DNA of 49,592 nt from Planctomycetota bacterium (GTDB taxonomy: Bacteria > Planctomycetota > MHYJ01 > WSZJ01), in NCBI GenBank assembly GCA_016190145.1, contig JACPRD010000067.1, forward strand, positions 1 through 49,592, written 5' to 3'. The notes beneath the pieces are model-generated. The model was not told the origin of the DNA, did no database searches, and saw nothing but the letters and a program-made list of their open reading frames with translations. Below, one piece after another: positions 7,865 through 14,709 of the stretch. Position numbers and translations under genes: made by a program. Each line of letters opens with the position of its first letter. Position 1 is the first letter of the stretch.

Positions 7865-8433
7865 CGGCTCTCCCTCTCCGCGAGCGCCTCGGCCAGCCGC
7901 CGCCGCGCCCGGTGCAGTTCCGTCTTGACCGTCCCCATCGGCATGCGCGCGACGCGCGCGATCTCCTCGTAGGCCAGCCCCGCGACTTCGCGCAGCAGCA
8001 GGACCTCCCGCTGCCGTTCGGGCAGCCGCTCGAGTCCCGCGGCGAGCGCCTCGTCCTCTTCCGCCGCGACCGCCCGCTCGTGCGGCCCGTCCGCCGCCGG
8101 CGCGACGTCCTTTCCGGCGCGCAGCCGTTCTTCCGCGACCCGCCGCGTCCGCGCCCGTTCGCGCGCTCCCTGGACGCGACGGTTTGCGCAGGCGTTCCGC
8201 GCGATCGTGTACAGCCACGTCGAAAACCGCGCCGTCGGCTCGTACGTTTTGCGCGACCGGTACAGGTTCAGAAACGTCTCCTGCACCAGATCCTCCGCCG
8301 CGTCCCGGTCCCCGCAGCTCCGCCACAGGTACCCCGTCAGCCCCGGCGCGTGCTTCCGGAACAGCGCGTCGAACGCCTCGACGTTGTCGAATTTGATCAT
8401 GAGCATCCGCTGTTCGTCCGTGAGGTCGTCCAT
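7861..8433 (-). CDS. ECF-type RNA polymerase sigma factor
   Basis: 190 residues from MDDLTDEQRM; GGGTGAG lies a few bases upstream. ATG 8454 (MGNAGEP) is an alternative start with a weaker site. Region 2 reads FDALFRKHAPGLTGYLWRSC, DAAEDLVQETFLNLYRSRKT and FSTWLYTIARNACANRR; region 4 reads LPERQREVLLLREVAGLAYE, EIARVARMPMGTVKTELHRA. The linker is long and charged (about 35 residues). It directs RNA polymerase to a dedicated promoter set and is presumably held by the anti-sigma factor encoded next, to which it is translationally coupled. Confidence 0.92.
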   Translation of the reverse strand: MDDLTDEQRMLMIKFDNVEAFDALFRKHAPGLTGYLWRSCGDRDAAEDLVQETFLNLYRSRKTYEPTARFSTWLYTIARNACANRRVQGARERARTRRVAEERLRAGKDVAPAADGPHERAVAAEEDEALAAGLERLPERQREVLLLREVAGLAYEEIARVARMPMGTVKTELHRARRRLAEALAERESR

Positions 8434-8494
8434 CGGCTCACCCGCGTTCCCCATTGGCCTGACCGGGATTAAACAGCGCCCGGACCGGAATGTT

Positions 8495-9013
8495 TCAGGT
8501 CGTCGCGAATGCTGAGAACTCGAGCATCGGGAACCTCCCACCGCGCTGCGTGCGGCGCAGAGTCATCCCGATGCGCTCGAGCAGGCGGACGCTCTTCACG
8601 TTCGGCTCGTCCGCCCGCCCCCAGATTTCCCGGAGCCCGCACGCGCCGAACCCGTGCGCCAGCACCGCGAGCGCGGCCTCCGTCGCATACCCCTGCCCCG
8701 TGCGCGACGGGCCGAGCCCGAACACGATCTCCACTTCGCCCGCCCCGCCGAATTCCCGCAGGCCGCAGAATCCCGCCAGCACCCCCGAGTGCGTCAGGTT
8801 CACGCACCAGAGCCCGAACCCGCGCGCTCGGAACGACGCGTTCCCCGCGTCGATCGTTTCGCGCGCGCGCTCCAGAGTGACCGCCTCGTCGTCCCACAGG
8901 TACCGGCGGACGTCGGCCTCGTTCCAGAGCGACTGAAGCGCCTGGGCGTCGCCGGGGCCGGCGGGACTGAGCCAGAGGCGGGGGGTGCTGAGGGTGGGGC
9001 GGCCGGAGGACAT
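8495..9013 (-). CDS. GNAT-family N-acetyltransferase (RimJ/RimL-like)
   Basis: 172 residues starting MSSGRPTLSTPRLWLSP, the usual TERL/TPRL opening of ribosomal-protein-type acetyltransferases. Further motifs: LQSLWNEADVRRYLWDD, GFCGLREFGGAGEVEIVFGL, and the acetyl-CoA loop RTGQGYATEAALAVLAHGFG, followed by DEPNVKSVRLLERIGM. It probably transfers acetyl from acetyl-CoA to an N-terminus or small amine; the substrate cannot be told. It is cytosolic. The frame extends upstream into the heptamer array at 9074 but without homology, so the ATG at 9013 is preferred. Confidence 0.9.
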   Translation of the reverse strand: MSSGRPTLSTPRLWLSPAGPGDAQALQSLWNEADVRRYLWDDEAVTLERARETIDAGNASFRARGFGLWCVNLTHSGVLAGFCGLREFGGAGEVEIVFGLGPSRTGQGYATEAALAVLAHGFGACGLREIWGRADEPNVKSVRLLERIGMTLRRTQRGGRFPMLEFSAFATT

Positions 9014-9073
9014 TCCGTCTTTGTATCGGGAAGCGGCCACCGTGCGGTACTGCGAAATGTCGCCGCCTGCCTC

Positions 9074-9100
9074 CAACGCCGAACGCCGAACTCCGAACCC
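9074..9100. repeat. GAACGCC heptamer array (inverse of GTTCGGC)
   Basis: CAACGCC, GAACGCC, GAACTCC and GAACCCG in tandem lie in the gap between the divergent GNAT gene and the first TPR-peptidase gene. It is the reverse-complement word of the arrays at 2103, 5989 and 33991. Confidence 0.7.
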
Positions 9101-9199
9101 GGCTCGCCGCCGACCGTCCGGAAGACGCTCGTCCGCTCGCGCGTATTCAGTATGATGCCGATCACGCTTCCCGGGGGGGAAAAGGTCACGGAACCTCAC

Positions 9200-11827
9200 A
9201 TGCACCGCCTCGCCGCCGTCGCGCTCGCCGCTTCATTTCTGCTCGTCTCGCCCACACTCGCCGACCGCGGGGCCGCGGAGCAGGCGTACCGGGAGGGGGA
9301 GGCCGCGATGGCGCGGAGCGATCCGAACGGGGCGCAGTCGGCGTTCAGCCGGGCGATCGAGGCGGATGCGGGGTGGGCGGCGCCGTGGGCGATGCGCGGG
9401 CGGGCGAAGATGATGACGTCGAACTATGCGGCGGCGGTGGAGGACTACACGAAGGCGATCGGGCTGGAGCCGGGGAACGCGCAGTATCTGATGTGGCGGT
9501 GCCAGAGCCTGATGGCGATGGACCTGTGGGCGCAGGCGGCGGAGGACGCTGAGACGCTGCTCAAGGCGAGTCCGGCGATGCCGCAGGCGCTGTCGCTTCA
9601 CGGGTGGGCGCTGGTGAACCTCGGGGACGTGGACCGGGGGCTGGCGGAGCAGGACAAGTCGATCGAGTTGGGGAAGAACGCGTCGTTCCTGCTCAGGTTC
9701 GACGGGTATTTCCGGAAGGCGGACTGGGCGGCGGCGACGAGGGAGGCGGAGCAGGCGATCGCGGGGGGCGTGCCGCGGCCGGCGCTTCACTTTTACAGAG
9801 TCGTCGGGCTCGTGGAGCAGGGGAAGTACACGGAAGCGCGGGACGCGATCCAGCAGGGGGTGCAGCGGGCGGGGAACGCGCTCGAGATCAATCTGGCGCA
9901 GGCGTACCTCACGGGGGCGCCGGCGGCGGGGGCGCTGTACGACGCGGACGGGTCGATCCGGTCGATCAGCGGCGCGGGCTCGACGACGATTTCCCCGGCG
10001 ATCAACACGCACGCGCGGACGCTGTTTCTGGCGGGGCGGGTGCACGAGTGCCTGGAGCTGCTTTCCACGAAGGGGCGGCGGACGAACTTCGACACGCTGT
10101 TCTGGCTCGGGGCGTCGCAGTGGAAGCTGGGGCAATTTGCGGAATCGCGGGTCACGCTGTCGGACGCGCGGCGGCTGAACCCGTACATTCTGAAGCATGC
10201 GGAGCGGGTGGAGGGGCTGAAGGATTTCGTGGCGTCGATCGACAAGGAGCTGGCGGGGGAGGGCGGGCAGCAGGCGGACCGGAGCCGGCTCGGGCAGGAG
10301 ATGGCGACGCACCTGCTCACGGTGGCGGAGATCGAGACGCTGGTGCGGCGGTACCAGTTCTCGCGCGCGGTTGCGGAGTACGAGAAGCTGCTCGGGACGC
10401 TCAAGTCCGAGGTGCGCAAGGGCGAGGTCCAGGTGCGGCTGCCCGAGGTCAAGGGCATGGCGGGCGCGCACGCGAAGCTGGTCGGAGCGGTGAACAAGGG
10501 CGCGATCAAGGCGAAGACGAAGGTCGGGAAGACCGACCTCACCATCGTGAAGTCGACGGAGACGATCTTCGACTTCACGCTCGCGGGCGGCGACGGGAAG
10601 TTCCCCTGGGCGTTCCTCGACCCCGCCGTGTACTGCGAGCTCGCGCTCCAGGCGCTTCCCGCACCCGACGAAATGTTCGGGCTGGGCTGTCTCGCGTGGG
10701 ACGCGGGGCAGCGTCCCGCGGCGCAGAAGCTGTTCGACGACGCGGTGAAGAAGAAATCTGCGCTCAAGAAGAACCTGGACGCGTTCATCGCGCGCAAGCG
10801 CGGGCTGCCGGCGCCGGAGGGCGGGTTCGTGACGTTCCGGGGCGCGTACGTGACGCCGGAGGAGAAGGCGAACCTGGAAAAGGGGCTCGTGAGTTTCCAG
10901 GGGCAGTGGGTGACGCCGAAGGAGAAGGAGATGCTGGCGAAGGGGAACATCCAGGTGGAGGGGAAGTGGGTTCCGGGTGCGGAGGCCGAGCTGCTCAAGC
11001 GCGGGTTCAAGAAATACAAGGACCGGTGGATGAGCCGCGAGGAGTACGAGCTGCTGCGCGGGCAGTGGGAGGACGCGTACACGCAGGAGACGGCGCACTA
11101 CGTCGTGAAGACGAACCATACGGAGGCGTTCGCGAAGGATCTCGCGGCGCTGATCGAGGTGGCGTACGCGGAGTACAAGGCGTTCTACGGCGGCGAGGAG
11201 CCGAAGCTGCCGGGCAAGGAGAAGATGACGCTTCATGCGTACAAGACGTACGAGGACTACCGCAAGTACTGCGTGGAGAACAAGCAGGAGGACCACCTGA
11301 ACGCGGCGGGGTTCGCGCGGAGCGACTCGAACGTGGTGGTGGGGTGGAACAAGACGTCGAACGACCAGCAGTTCCTGCAGACGATGGTGCACGAGGGGGC
11401 GCACCTGTATTTCTTCCGGGTGCAGCCCGCCGCGCGGCCGACGTCGTGGTACGCGGAGGGGATGGCGACGTACTTCGAGGGGTTCGGGTGGGACGGGAAG
11501 ACGTACAAGTTCAACTTCATCAGCGACAGCCGGCTGCCGTTCGTGCGGGACGCGATGAAAGGGAAGCGGCACATCGCGCTCGACGCGCTGCTGGGGGGGG
11601 ACGCGCTCGCGCTGATCAACAGCGACTCGCAGAAGGCGCTGCTGTTCTATGCGGAGTGCTGGGCGCTGAACTACTATCTGTCGCAGACGGAGAACAGGAA
11701 GTACCGGGAGGCGTATCTCGCGTACCGGAAGGCGGTGGCGGGAGGGACGGGGCCGAGCCTCTTTGAGTTCTTTCCGGACGCGGTGCAGCTCGAGCGCGAC
11801 TGGGTGGAGTTTGTGACGGGGCTGTGA
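9200..11827 (+). CDS. Secreted TPR / DUF1570-like gluzincin peptidase, paralog 1
   Basis: 875 residues from ATG 9200, chosen because it begins a clean signal peptide (MHRLAAVALAASFLLVSPTL-A). Residues 25-300 are TPR-like helical repeats (AIEADAGWAAPWAMRGRAKM, YAAAVEDYTKAIGLEPGNAQ). The middle part is family-specific (LLTVAEIETLVRRYQFSRAV). Four tandem Trp-containing repeats of about 21 residues (AYVTPEEKANLEKGL, QWVTPKEKEMLAKGN, KWVPGAEAELLKRGF, RWMSREEYELLRGQW) lead to the catalytic domain: H731-E-G-A-H735 with third ligand E753 in WYAEGMATYFEG, the gluzincin arrangement of DUF1570-type proteins. It is probably an active zinc peptidase exported to the periplasm or surface; the substrate is unknown. 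First of four adjacent paralogs. Confidence 0.88.
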   Translation: MHRLAAVALAASFLLVSPTLADRGAAEQAYREGEAAMARSDPNGAQSAFSRAIEADAGWAAPWAMRGRAKMMTSNYAAAVEDYTKAIGLEPGNAQYLMWRCQSLMAMDLWAQAAEDAETLLKASPAMPQALSLHGWALVNLGDVDRGLAEQDKSIELGKNASFLLRFDGYFRKADWAAATREAEQAIAGGVPRPALHFYRVVGLVEQGKYTEARDAIQQGVQRAGNALEINLAQAYLTGAPAAGALYDADGSIRSISGAGSTTISPAINTHARTLFLAGRVHECLELLSTKGRRTNFDTLFWLGASQWKLGQFAESRVTLSDARRLNPYILKHAERVEGLKDFVASIDKELAGEGGQQADRSRLGQEMATHLLTVAEIETLVRRYQFSRAVAEYEKLLGTLKSEVRKGEVQVRLPEVKGMAGAHAKLVGAVNKGAIKAKTKVGKTDLTIVKSTETIFDFTLAGGDGKFPWAFLDPAVYCELALQALPAPDEMFGLGCLAWDAGQRPAAQKLFDDAVKKKSALKKNLDAFIARKRGLPAPEGGFVTFRGAYVTPEEKANLEKGLVSFQGQWVTPKEKEMLAKGNIQVEGKWVPGAEAELLKRGFKKYKDRWMSREEYELLRGQWEDAYTQETAHYVVKTNHTEAFAKDLAALIEVAYAEYKAFYGGEEPKLPGKEKMTLHAYKTYEDYRKYCVENKQEDHLNAAGFARSDSNVVVGWNKTSNDQQFLQTMVHEGAHLYFFRVQPAARPTSWYAEGMATYFEGFGWDGKTYKFNFISDSRLPFVRDAMKGKRHIALDALLGGDALALINSDSQKALLFYAECWALNYYLSQTENRKYREAYLAYRKAVAGGTGPSLFEFFPDAVQLERDWVEFVTGL

Positions 11828-11838
11828 TAGAAGGGCGT

Positions 11839-11906
11839 CGTTCTCCGTTCCCCGTTCTCCGTTTTCGCGCCCCGGGACCCGAACGGAGAACGGAACACGG
11901 AGAACG
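11839..11906. repeat. Facing heptamer arrays forming a hairpin before paralog 2
   Basis: CGTTCTCCGTTCCCCGTTCT on the left is answered on the right (11882-11906) by its near reverse complement, leaving one four-base internal mismatch and an 18-base loop. The right arm runs into the GGAG ribosome-binding site of the next gene, so folding could affect its translation or end the previous transcript. Confidence 0.65.
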
Positions 11907-11911
11907 GAGCT

Positions 11912-14527
11912 ATGACCGGAGCCCGCGGCCTCGCAACCTGCCTGCTGCTCCTCGCGGCGATGCGCCCTGCGGTTGCGGATCGGGCGTCCGCGGAATCCGC
12001 GATCGCCGAGGGCCGCGAATTCCTGAAGCAGAAGGATTTCGAGCGTGCGGTGGGCGCGATGGACAGGGCGGTCGCCGCGGAGCCGGGGTGGGCGGTGCCG
12101 TGGGTTGAGCGCGCGTTCGCGAAGGCGCAGTGCGAATTGACGGTGTCGGCGCTCGAGGACCTCGGGCGCGCGCTCGCGATCGAACCCGCGAATCCCGCTT
12201 ATCTCAACCTCCGCGCGCGCATCTTCATGGACCTCGACCGTTGGACGGAGTCGGCCGAACAGTCCGCCGCGGTCCTCAAGGGAAACGCGGACGACCCGTA
12301 CGCGCTGTCGCTCCACGGCCGCGCGCTCGTGATGTCCGGCGACGTCGACGGCGGGCTCGGGGAAATGCGGCGCGCCGTCGAGATGCAGGGCGCGCGATTC
12401 CTTCCCGACTACGCGTCGAGCCTGCTCGTTCGCGCGGACTGGGCGGGGGCGGCGAAGGCGGCGGAGGAAGCGATCGGGGCGGGGGCGCCGTCGGCGTCGC
12501 CGTATCTGGACCGCGCGCTGGCGCTCGTCGAGCTGGGGCGGTGGGACGACGCCGCGAAGGCGATCGCGGAGGCGGAGCGGGCGATTCCGGGGACGGTCGG
12601 GCTCTACCTGGCGAAGGCCGGGCTGCACGGCACGCCGGGCGCGGGGAGACACCACAACTACGCGGAGGCGCTTCGCCGGCTCGAGGACGCCGCGGGTACG
12701 TCGCAGCTTTCGATGGTCGTCAACACGTACGCGCGCATCCTGTTCCTGAACGGGCACGTGCACGAGTGCCTGGAGCTGCTTTCGACGAAAGGCCGGCGGG
12801 GGAATTTCGAGACGCTGTTCTGGCTGGGCGCGACGTACTGGAAGCTGGGGCAGTTTCCCGAGGCGAAGCTGCTGCTGTCGGACGCGCGGCGGCTGAATCC
12901 GTACCTGGCGGAGCACGCGAAGCGGGTCGAGGGGCTGGGCGACTTCGTGGCGTCGATCGACCGCGAGCTGGCGGGGGAGTCGAAGCAGGGGGACCGCGAG
13001 CGGCTGGGGCACGAGCTGGCGACGCACCTGCTGACGGTCGCGGAGATCGAGACGCTTGTGCGCCGGTACCAGTTCTCGCGCGCGGTCGCGGAATACGAGA
13101 ACCTGCTGGGCGCGCTCAAGAGCGACGTGCGCCGCGCGGAAGTCGAGACACGGCTGCCCGAGGTGAAGGGCATGGCCGGTGCGCACGCGAAGCTCGTCGC
13201 GGCGGTGAACAAGGGCGCCAAGCCGAAGACGCGGGTCGGCAAAACCGAATTGACGATCGTGAAGGCGACCGAGCCCGTCTTCGAGTTCTCCATCGCGGGC
13301 GGCGAGGGGAAATTTCCCTGGGCGTACCTCGACACCGAGGTCTACTGCGCGCTCGCGACGGCGCAGCCTCCCGCGCCCGACGAGCTGTTCGGCCTCGGCT
13401 GCCTCGCGTGGGACGCCGGGCAGCGCCCGCTCGCGGTGAAACTCTTCGAGGAAGCCGCGAAGAAGAAGCCCGCACTGAAGAAGAACCTCGCGGCGTTCGT
13501 CGCGCGCCGGCGCGGCATCCCCGCGCCGGACGGCGGGTTCACTCTTCACAGGGGCGCCTACGTCACCGCCGAAGAGAAAACGAATCTCGAGAAGGGCTTC
13601 GTCGCGTTCGAAGGGCGCTGGGTGACGCCGAAGGACCGCGAGATGCTGGCGAAAGGGATGCAGCTCGTGGACGGAAAGTGGACGGCGGCGGCCGACGCGG
13701 AGCTGCTCCGGCGCGGGTATCGCAAGGTGGACGGGAAATGGATGAGCGCCGAGGACGTCGCGGCGCTCCGGAGCGCGTGGGCGAACGCGTGGGTCGAGGA
13801 GACGGCGCATTTCACGATCCGCACGAACGAGGCCGAGGGATTCGCGAAGGACCTGGCGGTGCTGGCGGAGGCGGCGTACGGGGAGTTCCGGGGGTTCTAC
13901 GGCGGGGCGGAGCCGAAGGAGAAGATGACGCTGTACGCGTTCCGCGCCTACGAGGACTACCGGCGGCACTGCGTCGAGGTGAAGGCGGAGGACCACCTGA
14001 ACGCGGCGGGATTCGCGCGGAGCGACTCGAACGTCGTGGCGGGCTGGAACAAGACGTCGAACCGGCAGCAGTTTCTGCAGACGATGGTGCACGAGGCGGC
14101 GCACCTCTACTACTTCCGCACGTCGGCCGCCGCGCGGCCGCCGTCGTGGTACGCGGAGGGAATGGCGACGTACTTCGAGGGATTCTTCTGGGACGGGAAG
14201 GGCTACCGGTTCAACCACCTGAGCGAGAGCCGGCTGCCGTTTGCGCGCGACGCGATGAAGGGGGGGCGGCACATTCCGCTCAAGGATCTGCTCGCGGGCG
14301 ACGCGCTCGCGCTGATCAACAGCGACTCGCAGAAGGCGCTTCTGTTCTACGCCGAATGCTGGGCGCTGAATTTCTACCTGTCGCAGACGGACTATCGGCC
14401 GTGGAAGGAAGCGTACGCGGAATATCGGAAGGCGGTGGACACCGGGAAAGCCGGGCCGCTGGAGAAGTTCTTTCCGGATCTCGGGAAGCTGGAGGAAGAC
14501 TGGGTGAGGTTTGTGACGGGGCTGTGA
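11912..14527 (+). CDS. Secreted TPR / DUF1570-like gluzincin peptidase, paralog 2
   Basis: 871 residues with signal peptide MTGARGLATCLLLLAAMRPA-VA. Same architecture as paralog 1: TPR-like region to about residue 300, the shared block HLLTVAEIETLVRRYQFSRA, four Trp repeats (AYVTAEEKTNLEKGF, RWVTPKDREMLAKGM, KWTAAADAELLRRGY, KWMSAEDVAALRSAW) and the catalytic H727-E-A-A-H731 with E749 in WYAEGMATYFEG. It differs from paralog 1 by a four-residue deletion before EKMTLYAF and in the TPR part, so the repeats, which probably choose partners or substrates, evolve faster than the peptidase. GGAG lies six bases before the ATG. Confidence 0.88.
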   Translation: MTGARGLATCLLLLAAMRPAVADRASAESAIAEGREFLKQKDFERAVGAMDRAVAAEPGWAVPWVERAFAKAQCELTVSALEDLGRALAIEPANPAYLNLRARIFMDLDRWTESAEQSAAVLKGNADDPYALSLHGRALVMSGDVDGGLGEMRRAVEMQGARFLPDYASSLLVRADWAGAAKAAEEAIGAGAPSASPYLDRALALVELGRWDDAAKAIAEAERAIPGTVGLYLAKAGLHGTPGAGRHHNYAEALRRLEDAAGTSQLSMVVNTYARILFLNGHVHECLELLSTKGRRGNFETLFWLGATYWKLGQFPEAKLLLSDARRLNPYLAEHAKRVEGLGDFVASIDRELAGESKQGDRERLGHELATHLLTVAEIETLVRRYQFSRAVAEYENLLGALKSDVRRAEVETRLPEVKGMAGAHAKLVAAVNKGAKPKTRVGKTELTIVKATEPVFEFSIAGGEGKFPWAYLDTEVYCALATAQPPAPDELFGLGCLAWDAGQRPLAVKLFEEAAKKKPALKKNLAAFVARRRGIPAPDGGFTLHRGAYVTAEEKTNLEKGFVAFEGRWVTPKDREMLAKGMQLVDGKWTAAADAELLRRGYRKVDGKWMSAEDVAALRSAWANAWVEETAHFTIRTNEAEGFAKDLAVLAEAAYGEFRGFYGGAEPKEKMTLYAFRAYEDYRRHCVEVKAEDHLNAAGFARSDSNVVAGWNKTSNRQQFLQTMVHEAAHLYYFRTSAAARPPSWYAEGMATYFEGFFWDGKGYRFNHLSESRLPFARDAMKGGRHIPLKDLLAGDALALINSDSQKALLFYAECWALNFYLSQTDYRPWKEAYAEYRKAVDTGKAGPLEKFFPDLGKLEEDWVRFVTGL

Positions 14528-14530
14528 AGG

Positions 14531-14706
14531 GCGTTCCTCGTTCTTCGTTTCTCGTTTCGTGATTCGGAATCTGGTCACGCGGATCGGGTTCTTCTTTTCC
14601 GTAGAATTCTCTGCGGCGCTCCGGGATTTACCCAAGGTATCCCGGGGATTCGTACCTCCCGTGGATCCACGGAACGAGTCACGAGTAACGAGAAACGAGG
14701 AACGAA
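14531..14706. repeat. Facing heptamer arrays (GTTCCTC / GAGGAAC type) before paralog 3
   Basis: The left array at 14531-14556 has GTTCCTC, GTTCTTC, GTTTCTC units. The right array at 14670-14706 has the inverse units (GAACGAG, CACGAGT, AACGAGA, AACGAGG). They would pair across about 115 bases, which contain a shorter CCGGGAT...ATCCCGG stem. The right array ends next to the start codon of paralog 3. Confidence 0.65.
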
Positions 14707-14709
14707 AGC

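Noticed and set aside
7427-8326. Long 299-residue minus-strand frame beginning MAELRGPGRGGG
   Set aside because: Only the part from ATG 7864 is the anti-sigma protein; the rest overlaps the sigma gene out of frame.
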